A stretch of 21,571 nucleotides of DNA from the NCBI GenBank assembly GCA_947258735.1, contig CAMYJJ010000019.1:1-21571 (forward strand), read 5' to 3'. Positions 1 to 6,849 of this stretch are shown here, piece by piece. A program made the position numbers and the translations under genes. The stretch is from Thermodesulfovibrionia bacterium (GTDB lineage: Bacteria; Nitrospirota; Thermodesulfovibrionia; UBA6902). The number at the start of each line of letters is the position of its first letter. Position 1 is the stretch's first letter. Below the pieces are notes generated by a model. It made no database searches. It had not been told where the DNA came from and saw only the letters and a program-made list of their open reading frames with translations.

Positions 1-698
1 CCTTTTTTACATTTAGACAATATCCCCAGCCCTTCCAGTTCATATAGAATTAATTCATTTATCCAGCTTCCATATCCTACAGCCATTGCGATGTCAGCAT
101 TACCCTGCTTAATGCTCCGGTAAGCAAGCTCCATTGCATTGCCGCCACAGGGAGAAAGGCTTGCAAGGCTTGTATTCGGCCCCATAAACTCGATAAACGC
201 TGAAAGGAAGCTGAAGAGATTATTATTCAGGGACTCCAGAAGAAAAAAAGGATTGACCTTATTCAGCATTGATTTGTTCAGTATTTTCTGGTCCGTGTTC
301 TGCCATTGATCATCAACGCTATCTCTCATGGCAGGGTACATAAACTCAGATCCGACATGAGTAAAGTCACCTGCAGCAACGTAGAGGGCCCTCCGGCCGG
401 GAGAAATATCAGTGATGCTTTCTATTGACCCTGATATCGCTTCCCATGCGGAGCAGAAACCCAGCATGGCACCCCGGTTCAGAAACTTCATCTGGCCTGC
501 CTGCCTCGGAGAAATATCATCGGGAAGCTCGTGTTTGTCTGTCCTGCCCATATACTGCAGAAAATCCGGCAGACCCTCTCTGGGATCATGAACAATGCCG
601 GACTTCATTCCCTGGATATTGTTCCAGTTCTCTTTCACACTGCTTCCAAGAGGCGCTGTTAGTCCTACCCCTGTAATAACTACTTCCCTGTTATTCAC
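1..698 (-). CDS. beta-ketoacyl-ACP synthase, atypical elbow (3' part outside window)
   Basis: Open frame from a GTG at 698 to the window edge, about 232 residues. It starts MNNREVVITGVGLTAPLGSS, the usual N-terminal strand and loop of FabF/FabB-type condensing enzymes. Around residues 185-210 lies the nucleophile region, LASLSPCGGNAMELAYRS followed by a QGNADIAMAVG stretch. This matches the family pattern of Cys nucleophile then G-x-x-D-x-(A/M)-x-x-G, but with SPCGGNA where FabF has TACASA. The two catalytic His residues would lie beyond the window. The GTG directly abuts the stop of the upstream dehydratase gene (TAAGTG), and a GGAGG lies about 10 bases before it inside that gene, so the two are translationally linked. 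The likely role is chain elongation of an acyl carrier protein-bound chain together with the neighbouring reductase and dehydratase. It differs clearly from the canonical ketosynthase at 2814-4112, so it may have a specialised substrate. Confidence 0.85.
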   Translation of the reverse strand, partial: MNNREVVITGVGLTAPLGSSVKENWNNIQGMKSGIVHDPREGLPDFLQYMGRTDKHELPDDISPRQAGQMKFLNRGAMLGFCSAWEAISGSIESITDISPGRRALYVAAGDFTHVGSEFMYPAMRDSVDDQWQNTDQKILNKSMLNKVNPFFLLESLNNNLFSFLSAFIEFMGPNTSLASLSPCGGNAMELAYRSIKQGNADIAMAVGYGSWINELILYELEGLGILSKCKK

Positions 699-1151
699 TT
701 AGAGCTTCGCCTCCCTCGTCAGCCGAAAAAAAAACTGTCTCTGCTCTTCTTCATCTTCAATGTCAGACAGGGGAATAATGTCGCCTGCAAATTCAGTCAG
801 AATTTTCTTTTTGCCGTTGACCTTGCCTGTCCCCTGGTACACTCTTTCTTCTCCGGAACCCTTTGACAATGCCTTCACTTCCAGCTCAACCTGATCGCCG
901 GGTAAGGCAAAACCGTAAAAACTGGATTTCTTAACATTACTGATCAGAAACCAGTCCTTAAAGTCAGATGACACCGCCTCCAGCCAGCCGGTTAACTGTG
1001 TTAATGCCTCGAGCAGCATTACGCCGGGCATGATAGGGTTTTTAGGGAAGTGAAATTCCAGAAAATCTTCACTCATGGCAACATTCTTTATACCCTTAAT
1101 GAATTCACCCGCTTTATATTCCGTAATATGATCAATTAACAGATATCTCAT
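699..1151 (-). CDS. FabZ-type 3-hydroxyacyl-ACP dehydratase (hotdog fold)
   Basis: 150 residues, the normal length of FabZ. Residues 34-50 read HFPKNPIMPGVMLLEAL, the FabZ/FabA active-site signature with catalytic His34 and acidic Glu48. The protein should remove water from 3-hydroxyacyl-ACP to give trans-2-enoyl-ACP in the cytoplasm. The C-terminal tail from about residue 128 is acidic (DIEDEEEQ) and not part of the usual core. A candidate AGGAG lies about 13 bases before the ATG, a longer spacing than ideal. It is followed without gap by the GTG of the partial ketosynthase. Its upstream side is unusual: a 91-bp heptamer array ends 30 bp before the start codon, separating it from acpS by about 300 bp, so it may have its own promoter. 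FabZ-like rather than housekeeping fabZ is the safer call, because it sits in a cluster with two ketosynthases. Confidence 0.85.
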   Translation of the reverse strand: MRYLLIDHITEYKAGEFIKGIKNVAMSEDFLEFHFPKNPIMPGVMLLEALTQLTGWLEAVSSDFKDWFLISNVKKSSFYGFALPGDQVELEVKALSKGSGEERVYQGTGKVNGKKKILTEFAGDIIPLSDIEDEEEQRQFFFRLTREAKL

Positions 1152-1181
1152 TTCTCTTATTTATTCTCCTGAACGGAATTT

Positions 1182-1272
1182 GTTATTAGTTATTAGTTAT
1201 TAGTTATTAGTTATTTGTTATTAGTTATTAGTTATTAGTTATTAGTTATTAGTTATTTGTTATTAGTTATTT
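1182..1272. repeat. heptamer tandem array, 13 x GTTATT(A/T)
   Basis: Thirteen uninterrupted 7-bp units with no indel. The last base of each unit follows the order A A A A T A A A A A T A T. The array lies in the intergenic gap just upstream of the FabZ-like gene and abuts the hairpin element at 1273. It contains no open frame of note. Confidence 0.97.
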
Positions 1273-1344
1273 GTCATCCTGAATTTATTTCAGGGTCTCA
1301 CAACTCATTGCAAACATGAGATTCTGAAACAAGTTCAGAATGAC
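1273..1344. repeat. imperfect palindromic repeat element
   Basis: Two 27-base arms (1273-1299 and 1318-1344) are inverted copies of each other with 5 mismatches by my count. They begin GTCATCCTGAA and end TTCAGAATGAC. As RNA this would form one long hairpin. The GTCATYCTGAA ends resemble dispersed REP-like/MITE-like elements seen in many bacterial genomes. Whether it ends or protects the acpS transcript is inference. Confidence 0.75.
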
Positions 1345-1449
1345 ACGTACCGGAATTTTCGCTTTCCTAAAAAATACCAGTTTGTATAAGACAATGCAGC
1401 ATTGTATAGATTTTCTCAAATACCATATAACGTATAACGAATAACTTTT

Positions 1450-1836
1450 TCAATGACCTGTCATAATGACGGTAGCAACAGCATAATCAGCTGAATGAGA
1501 AAGCGAAACGGTCAGCTGATCAACATTCTTTTTCCTGCTTATCTTTTCGGTCCAGCCGCTGAGAGACAGGCCGGGCTTCCCCGAAGGGCCACGGACTATC
1601 TCAATTTCCTGAAAAGCATGGTCAATACCAGTGCCGGACATGCCTATCCCTAATGCTTTAAGTGCTGCCTCTTTTGCAGCAAACCGGGCAGAAAAATGAG
1701 GAAAAGGATCTTTCCTGGACATGCAATAATCTCTTTCATATTCTGTAAAAATGTCTGAGGCAAAGTCCTTGTTGGCTGTGAACACTTTCTTCAACTTTTC
1801 AATATCAACAATGTCCACTCCCTGATATATGTTCAT
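1450..1836 (-). CDS. acpS: holo-[acyl-carrier-protein] synthase (AcpS)
   Basis: 128 residues, typical of AcpS. It transfers the 4'-phosphopantetheine arm from coenzyme A to the serine of an acyl carrier protein. The sequence shows the two metal-binding motifs: GVDIVDI near the N-terminus with Asp8, and RFAAKEAALKALG at 51-63 with Glu56. A VSLSHS motif lies near residue 110. Its ATG overlaps the TAA of fabG by one base (TAATG), so the two are translationally coupled. An AcpS inside a cluster with duplicated ketosynthases suggests a dedicated carrier protein, yet no ACP gene is visible on this side; one may lie beyond position 1. It could equally be the only AcpS of the genome. Confidence 0.93.
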   Translation of the reverse strand: MNIYQGVDIVDIEKLKKVFTANKDFASDIFTEYERDYCMSRKDPFPHFSARFAAKEAALKALGIGMSGTGIDHAFQEIEIVRGPSGKPGLSLSGWTEKISRKKNVDQLTVSLSHSADYAVATVIMTGH

Positions 1837-2588
1837 TAGGATATGCTCATTCCTCCATCAACAGAGATGGCCTGGCCGGTAATGTAATCCGCGTGGGAAG
1901 AAACAAGAAACAGGATCAACTTCGCAATATCAGCAGGTTCTCCGAATCTGGCAGCAGGTATCATCTCAAGGATTTTGTCACCGGCCCTTTTCCTTGCCCT
2001 GGTACTCATATCAGTCACAATCATGCCCGGCAACACTGCATTCACCTGTATGCCTTTTCCGGCAAGCTCAACAGCACAGGAACGGGTAAACGATATAAGC
2101 CCGCCCTTGGCTGATGCATAGTTTGTCTGACCCCTGCCGCCTTTTAACGCACCGATTGAGGAAATGTTCACTATCTTGCCCGAATGGTTGATCATCATCA
2201 ATTCTGATGCCTTTTGAGAACATAAAAATGCACCTTTCAGGTTTGTATCAATCACTTTATCCCATTCTGACAATTTCATCGAAAGGAGGAGGTTGTCCTT
2301 GATTATGCCCGCATTATTTACAAGAATATCAAGTCGGTTATGTCTTTTGGTAATGAAGTCAAATAGGTTGTTGACCTTATCAGAATCTGAGATGTCTGCT
2401 TCAAAGATATCAGCGGTGCCTCCCTTGCTATCTATCTCCTTTTTAACATCTTCAGCCTTTTCCTTAGATCTGTTGTAATTAAGGATCACCTTTGCTCCCG
2501 CCTCGGCAAGGAGAAGACAGGTTTCACGCCCAATGCCCCTTGATCCGCCGGTTATAAGAGCTACGTTATCTTTTAAATCTATATGCAT
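1836..2588 (-). CDS. fabG: 3-oxoacyl-ACP reductase (SDR family)
   Basis: 250 residues with every FabG landmark. The nucleotide-binding TGGSRGIG is at 13-20, NNAG at 91-94, and the catalytic triad is Ser144, Tyr157 and Lys161 in the NISSIGAL and NYASAKGG segments. The C-terminus ends TGQAISVDGGMS, typical of short-chain dehydrogenases that act on acyl-ACP. It reduces 3-ketoacyl-ACP to 3-hydroxyacyl-ACP with NAD(P)H and so works between the ketosynthases and the dehydratase of this operon. No strong ribosome-binding site precedes the ATG. About 225 bp holding a palindromic repeat separate it from the upstream fabF-like gene. The SDR family is broad, but the context makes the ACP reductase call firm. 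Confidence 0.92.
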   Translation of the reverse strand: MHIDLKDNVALITGGSRGIGRETCLLLAEAGAKVILNYNRSKEKAEDVKKEIDSKGGTADIFEADISDSDKVNNLFDFITKRHNRLDILVNNAGIIKDNLLLSMKLSEWDKVIDTNLKGAFLCSQKASELMMINHSGKIVNISSIGALKGGRGQTNYASAKGGLISFTRSCAVELAGKGIQVNAVLPGMIVTDMSTRARKRAGDKILEMIPAARFGEPADIAKLILFLVSSHADYITGQAISVDGGMSIS

Positions 2589-2664
2589 TAATTAGTTTCT
2601 TTTGTTTTAATTCTTTATCACTTACCTATTTAGTCTCTGTGTATAAATTGTCGTTTTTATTTTT

Positions 2665-2776
2665 GTCATGCCCGAAGTCTGTAGTCGGGCATCCAGAAGT
2701 CATTAAAAACACTGGATTCTCGATACGAGTCTACGCATGAGTCGCTCCGACCCGTTCAAAGAACTGCGGCAATGAC
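2665..2776. repeat. GTCATGCC-type palindromic element, copy A
   Basis: 112 bp between fabG and the FabF-type gene. It starts GTCATGCCCGAAG and ends GGCAATGAC, near-inverted termini. Inside, ATGCCCGA pairs with TCGGGCAT (8-bp stem, 9-base loop), and a CACTGGATTC block follows. The order of blocks matches the element at 4248-4343, so both belong to one dispersed non-coding family. Confidence 0.75.
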
Positions 2777-2813
2777 GAAAACAACATAGATGTCCAGACT
2801 ATTCCCTGATGCG

Positions 2814-4112
2814 TTATTTTTCATATTTCTTAACAACTATAGATGCATTCTGACCGCCAAATCCAAAGGAATTTGAAATGGCAGCACGTACTTTTTTTGA
2901 TCTCATTTTATTTGGCACATAATCCAGATCACACCTGGGATCAGGATTATCCAGATTGATCGTCGGATGGATTTTGTCCCTGTTAACGCTCAATGTGGTA
3001 AATACAAATTCCGGTCCTCCTGAAGCGGCAATCAAATGACCTATCATGGATTTACTGGAATTTACTGCAATATTATAAGCATTTTCCTTAAAAACTTTTT
3101 TAATGGCCAATGTCTCTGCCGAGTCATTCAGTTTCGTTCCTGTTCCATGCGCATTAATATAATCAATGTCATCCAAATTCAGTCCCGCATCTTTCAGGGC
3201 ATATGCCATTGCGTTCTCAGCGCCATCTCCTTTGGGGTGAGGTGCGGTTACTCTATGGGCATCCATCGTAGAACTATAGCCTGAAACCTCAGCATATATT
3301 CTTGCCCCTCTGCTAACGGCAAGGGATTCATCCTCAAGCACTGCCATTCCAGCGCCTTCCCCCATAACAAGTCCTGACCTTTTTCTGTCAAAGGGCCTGC
3401 ATATTTCTGATGGCTTCAAGGGCAATACAGCAGCAGCTCCGAGGAGAGGGAAAAAAACCAGCCCCACGGGATTAATCATCGAGTCTGCACCGCCGCTCAC
3501 CATAACATCTGTATCTCCCCGGGCGATTGCCCGAAATGCTGTACCTATGGCCTGGGTCGCCGATGCACAGGCAGTTGTAATAGTCGCGTTATATCCTTTC
3601 AGACCAAACATATCTGCAATAAGAGAGGACGGTCTGTTTGAATTGTTTTTTATGACAGATTCCCGCTGGACCTTGCTGTATTCCCGATTAAAACGTTGAT
3701 AATCGAATTCTTTTTTATTCTTTACCCACTGATGAATGTCTTCAAGTCTGTTTATACCCAGACCTGCAGCAAGGATAACACCTGCCCTGCTCCCGTCTAC
3801 AGCAACACCTCCTGTCTTTATTTTCTCCAGGCCTGCATCCTCTAAAGCGCGTTTTGCCGCCCATATGGCAAAGAGGGTCCGTCTCTCGCCTTCGCTTTCC
3901 GCCGCCTCCGGGAGCTCCTGAATTATCTTTTCCCAGTCATCATCAGTGACAGCCCCGACCGCCTGGACCGGTGAATGTTCGGCACCATCAAGAGATAGCT
4001 TTCTAATGCCGGATTCACCTCTCAGCGCCCTGTCCCAACTCTCCTCAACATCAAGCCCCAGGCCTGTTGCAAGTCCAATCCCGGTTATAACGACCCTTCG
4101 CTTTTTGTTCAT
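2814..4112 (-). CDS. fabF: beta-ketoacyl-ACP synthase II-type
   Basis: 432 residues, close to FabF length. It opens MNKKRRVVITGIGLATGLG. The full Cys-His-His triad is present: Cys182 in TTACASATQ, His322 in NAHGTGTKLND, and His359 in SKSMIGHLIAASGG. It condenses acyl-enzyme with malonyl-ACP to lengthen the chain by two carbons. An insert around residues 127-160 (KNKKEFDYQRFNREYSK) is charged and longer than I expect for a minimal FabF. AAGGA precedes the ATG at good spacing. It is the first visible gene of the minus-strand operon running on to fabG, acpS, the dehydratase and the second ketosynthase. The symbol reflects family, not proof that this is the housekeeping enzyme. Confidence 0.9.
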   Translation of the reverse strand: MNKKRRVVITGIGLATGLGLDVEESWDRALRGESGIRKLSLDGAEHSPVQAVGAVTDDDWEKIIQELPEAAESEGERRTLFAIWAAKRALEDAGLEKIKTGGVAVDGSRAGVILAAGLGINRLEDIHQWVKNKKEFDYQRFNREYSKVQRESVIKNNSNRPSSLIADMFGLKGYNATITTACASATQAIGTAFRAIARGDTDVMVSGGADSMINPVGLVFFPLLGAAAVLPLKPSEICRPFDRKRSGLVMGEGAGMAVLEDESLAVSRGARIYAEVSGYSSTMDAHRVTAPHPKGDGAENAMAYALKDAGLNLDDIDYINAHGTGTKLNDSAETLAIKKVFKENAYNIAVNSSKSMIGHLIAASGGPEFVFTTLSVNRDKIHPTINLDNPDPRCDLDYVPNKMRSKKVRAAISNSFGFGGQNASIVVKKYEK

Positions 4113-4247
4113 ATATGTTCCTTAATTGAGTGTCATAAAAGGATACTGAAAACCCTTTTATTGATCAACAGATGCCGGGATCTTTGAATACATTAACATT
4201 CAAAAGAAACCAAATTAGTTTTTTGTATAAGCTTTCGTTATTTTTTT

Positions 4248-4343
4248 TCATGCCTGAAGCCTGTCTGCCGGCAAGCAGGGTAAGCAGGCATCCAAAACCT
4301 GTCCAGGCCACTGGATTCCCGCTCAAAAGACCGCGGGAATGAC
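4248..4343. repeat. GTCATGCC-type palindromic element, copy B
   Basis: About 96 bp starting TCATGCCTGAAGCCTGT and ending GCGGGAATGAC. It carries the same blocks as 2665-2776 in the same orientation: a GCCTG...CAGGC hairpin, then CACTGGATTC, then a terminal AATGAC. The short open frame that crosses it (4165-4368) is a reading of the repeat and not a gene. Confidence 0.75.
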
Positions 4344-4371
4344 AGTTCATTGTATGAATAACGAACAAACT

Positions 4372-4878
4372 CTAATCAGCGTTACCTCTTTTACTTTTTA
4401 ATAATAGGAGCAGGGATAAAATATATAAGGGCAGCTCATAGAGTACTACGATCATCATGGGCCTGACCATTTTTAGCGGTTCTCCCCATCCAGCCTTCAC
4501 TCCGGAATCTGTCAGGATATTAAACGGTGAGAAGTGGCCTTCATAAAACGGCCACAACAGGGTAATTCCAATTCCATTCGTAGGATTATTGTCCATGCAT
4601 GAATCAATAAACAAATGTAACATCCCGCCGAAAAACAGACTTAAAGCAATAATTATATTATTTTGTTTATCTGATATTACATATGCAATGAAGGCCGCGA
4701 TACCAATGTAAAAAACATTATGGGTCGTTACGTGATGATACATGTTAAACCAGTCAAAAAAAATAAATAGGAAATCCAGGTCAGGAAGAAACCCTCCAAT
4801 AATAATAGCAGAAATAGATGCCCCGTTGATCGATTTTGCTGATACATACGATACAGATAAATGTCCCAATGGTGTCAT
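4372..4878 (-). CDS. YdjM/DUF457-like integral membrane metal-dependent hydrolase family
   Basis: 168 residues, hydrophobic, with several predicted membrane segments (about 20-40, 52-68, 75-95 and a C-terminal one near 143-160). Conserved-looking polar residues sit near membrane faces: an N-terminal TPLGHLSVSY with a His, GGFLPDLDFLF, YHHVTTHN, and GGMLHLFIDS. This spacing of His and Asp is characteristic of the YdjM family (PF04307), whose members are annotated as inner-membrane metal-dependent hydrolases. The substrate is unknown. The gene is downstream of no obvious partner; the next gene left is the repeat and fabF, the next right is divergent. The Arg/Lys-rich C-terminus (KSKRGNAD) suggests a cytoplasmic tail. 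Confidence 0.75.
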   Translation of the reverse strand: MTPLGHLSVSYVSAKSINGASISAIIIGGFLPDLDFLFIFFDWFNMYHHVTTHNVFYIGIAAFIAYVISDKQNNIIIALSLFFGGMLHLFIDSCMDNNPTNGIGITLLWPFYEGHFSPFNILTDSGVKAGWGEPLKMVRPMMIVVLYELPLYILSLLLLLKSKRGNAD

Positions 4879-5103
4879 GGTTGTCCGGAAATAAATTAAT
4901 GAAAAGTTTATTTAGTTTAACGAAGTTGAAGGAGTTTATGCGAGATATGGCAAATTATCATTCCTGATGCTTTTTTTTATTTCTTATGGTATATTGTTGA
5001 ACGGGAACTGGTTGAAGATATTCATACTATTCACCTTCTGTTTTTATGCTTACATATTCTCATTTGCAGAGAATACAATTTAATGGTGAAAGGGGACAGG
5101 CTA

Positions 5104-5292
5104 ATGAGTAAAATTCATGATCTGCTGTGGAAAAAATCCGAGACAAAGGGCAAGGCCCAATGGGAAAAGGTCGGAGTGTTGCTGGAGAAAGAACAGGGTA
5201 AAATGTCTGTAAAACTGGATCTGATGCCCGCAGGAAACTGGGACGGATGGCTGGTCGTTGCAGAACGTAAATCAAAAGACACACCGTATTAA
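5104..5292 (+). CDS. small conserved-looking protein, paralogue of the interrupted gene at 11965-12162
   Basis: 62 residues, MSKIHDLLWKKSETKGKAQW onward, ending in WDGWLVVAERK and a short polar tail. I chose the ATG at 5104 over the in-frame ATG at 5083 because AAAGGGG lies 8 bases before 5104, nothing useful precedes 5083, and the second family member starts at the equivalent MS. No signal peptide or membrane segment is seen; it looks like a small soluble, Trp- and Lys-rich protein. About 39 of the first 58 residues agree with the copy at 11965-12162 by my count, which shows the family is real coding sequence. Function is not recognised. Directly after the stop (12 bp) lies a GTAGGGGC repeat element that could form a transcript-end hairpin. 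Confidence 0.7.
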   Translation: MSKIHDLLWKKSETKGKAQWEKVGVLLEKEQGKMSVKLDLMPAGNWDGWLVVAERKSKDTPY

Positions 5293-5304
5293 CAACAGGG
5301 ATCC

Positions 5305-5423
5305 GGTGTAGGGGCAGACCTCTGTGTCTGCCCTTATTGTATCTTCCCTGACATCTCGGCCGCATGCGCAAAGGGGTAAACACACGCGCACAACGGGCGC
5401 ATACGCAGGTGCGCCCCTACACC
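5305..5423. repeat. GTAGGGGC-ended repeat element, copy 1
   Basis: 119 bp bounded by perfect 11-bp inverted ends, GGTGTAGGGGC at 5305-5315 and GCCCCTACACC at 5413-5423. Two internal hairpins are visible: GGGCAGAC/GTCTGCCC with a 6-base loop, and a GGGCGCA...TGCGCCC stem near the right end. The first 28 bases from 5307 are identical to those at 6204. It has no coding capacity, so it looks like a MITE or paired-REP element. Confidence 0.85.
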
Positions 5424-5482
5424 ATATATTATTCTGCTATAATCAGGCATGTTTCAAATAACATTACAGGAGGATAATTCTC

Positions 5483-6202
5483 ATGTCTGATAATAAATTT
5501 ACCTGTGGTGCATGCAGTGTCGCATGGAAAAAGAGCGGTTCCACGAATTGCTGGAGCGCTGATCCATCAAAAGGGCCTGTGAGGCCGTCTTATTGTCCAA
5601 CCAACAATCACAGTAATGTGATTAACGAGGCGTTTGGTCTATATAAAGAGGACAGTGAAGATGCCAGAATAGCAAAAGTTGCCGCCCGCGTGGAGGGTCT
5701 GTGCTACGAGTCTGATCCGGGCAGTGAAACGATCAATGCCCGATGGACCCGGGTAGAAGATACCATCGCCTTTGCAAAACTGATGGGGTATAAGAGAATC
5801 GGGATCGCCACCTGTATAGGGCTGCTGGAGGAGACGAACAGTCTCACTGACATTCTCAATGCCCAGGGATTTGAACCACTCAGCATCTGCTGCAAGACAG
5901 GCAGCAAGGATAAGCTGGACCTGGGTGTTGATGAAAATGACAAAGTTAGACCTTCATCATTTGAGCCGGCCTGCAATCCCGTGGCGCAGGCCCGGCTCCT
6001 GAATCAGGCTGCAACAGACATGAATATCATAGTCGGCCTCTGCGTAGGCCATGATATGCTCTTTTCAAAACACTCCGATGCCCCGGTAACCACGCTGGTC
6101 GTAAAAGACCGGGTCACCGGACATAATCCCGTGAGCGTGCTATATGGTCAGAATTTTTATTATAAAAGACTTCAGCAGAAGGAAATAAACCTGAAACGAT
6201 AA
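5483..6202 (+). CDS. DUF1847-family metal-binding protein
   Basis: 239 residues, starting after a clear AGGAGG at good distance. The N-terminus carries four cysteines, C8 and C11 (FTCGACSVAW), C23 (TNCWSAD) and C38 (PSYCP), a pattern fitting a structural zinc or other metal site. A Rossmann-like strand and loop follows near residue 110 (YKRIGIATCIGLLEE), and further cysteines occur at NPVAQ-preceding EPACNP and in GLCVGHDMLF. This pattern is what I know as DUF1847, a family found in anaerobes with no assigned reaction. No signal peptide is present, so it is cytoplasmic. The gene stands alone, bracketed by two copies of the same repeat element (5305-5423 and 6204-6293), the second starting two bases after the stop codon. 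Confidence 0.8.
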   Translation: MSDNKFTCGACSVAWKKSGSTNCWSADPSKGPVRPSYCPTNNHSNVINEAFGLYKEDSEDARIAKVAARVEGLCYESDPGSETINARWTRVEDTIAFAKLMGYKRIGIATCIGLLEETNSLTDILNAQGFEPLSICCKTGSKDKLDLGVDENDKVRPSSFEPACNPVAQARLLNQAATDMNIIVGLCVGHDMLFSKHSDAPVTTLVVKDRVTGHNPVSVLYGQNFYYKRLQQKEINLKR

Positions 6203-6203
6203 A

Positions 6204-6293
6204 TGTAGGGGCAGACCTCTGTGTCTGCCCTGACTGCAGTCAGACCTGCCCTGAGGAAAGAATTAAGGGCGCGCACACAGGTGCGCCCCTGCA
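6204..6293. repeat. GTAGGGGC-ended repeat element, copy 2
   Basis: 90 bp, ends TGTAGGGGC (6204-6212) and GCCCCTGCA (one mismatch in the inverted match). The first 28 bases are identical to the left end of the copy at 5305-5423; the middle differs and is shorter. It retains both hairpins, GGGCAGAC/GTCTGCCC and GGGCGC...GCGCCC. It sits between the convergent DUF1847 and DUF805 genes, so the hairpins could serve as a bidirectional transcript end; that is inference. Confidence 0.85.
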
Positions 6294-6302
6294 TGGGATA
6301 AT

Positions 6303-6728
6303 TTAACAATGTTTGGAAAGATCAGTTCTGATCCCTGTATCAGACCCGTTCAGGGGATCCGGCCCGAATTCATTGGGGCCGAGCGTGCCCCGATGAAAGC
6401 ATGATTCAGCCAGTGTCCAGATAACACCAACAATCGGTATGAATATGATTAACACCCATAATGCTGACTTGTTGAGATCATGCCACCGTTTGGCCTGAAC
6501 TGCGATACTCGGCCAGGCCATAAAAATCAGATACATTATCTGTGCATCATTGACTTCCTTCATGTTAATGGTTGCACCCTCAAAATAACTGAGTATAACA
6601 GCACCCAGAGTTACAATAAGCAGGAATATAATATATGATTTTCTGCAGATTCTCCCCTCAACCGAAAAAAGAAACCATGTTCCACTTTTTTCAATACTTT
6701 TCTTCGTCTGAATCTCTTTGCTGTTCAT
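6303..6728 (-). CDS. DUF805 family membrane protein
   Basis: 141 residues. After a polar N-terminus comes the family signature FSVEGRICRKSYIIFLL near residues 22-38, then a hydrophobic stretch, then the conserved WPSIAVQAKRWHDLNKSALW at 73-92, a further membrane segment (FIPIVGVIWTLAES), and GTLGPNEFGPDPL near the C-terminus. These are the hallmarks of DUF805 (PF05656), small inner-membrane proteins of unknown function. Three to four membrane segments are visible. It converges on the DUF1847 gene with a hairpin repeat between them. Its upstream side (6729-6850) is very AT-rich and probably holds its promoter, but I see no confident -35/-10 pair. Confidence 0.82.
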   Translation of the reverse strand: MNSKEIQTKKSIEKSGTWFLFSVEGRICRKSYIIFLLIVTLGAVILSYFEGATINMKEVNDAQIMYLIFMAWPSIAVQAKRWHDLNKSALWVLIIFIPIVGVIWTLAESCFHRGTLGPNEFGPDPLNGSDTGIRTDLSKHC

Positions 6729-6849
6729 ATCATTGGCTCTTTATAGCTATTCTATCACGCTCTGAGTGGTAAAAAATAATTATATATTTTTTTAATATAA
6801 ATATTTCATGTAAATTCAATAATTAATATTATAACCACTTCAAAACTGC

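Noticed and set aside
425..676. 83-aa plus-strand frame
   Set aside because: It is the reverse strand of the partial ketosynthase, which has clear family motifs across the same stretch.
1418..1446. ATAACGTATAACGAATAAC-like string, similar to one at 13927-13960
   Set aside because: Short, AT-rich and imperfect; two similar strings are not enough to claim a repeat family or binding site.
4165..4368. 67-aa minus-strand frame
   Set aside because: It runs through the palindromic repeat at 4248-4343 and has no ribosome-binding site or protein-like composition.
5060..5383. 107-aa minus-strand frame
   Set aside because: It covers the reverse of the small protein at 5104 and the GTAGGGGC repeat; the plus-strand gene has a paralogue, which settles the strand.
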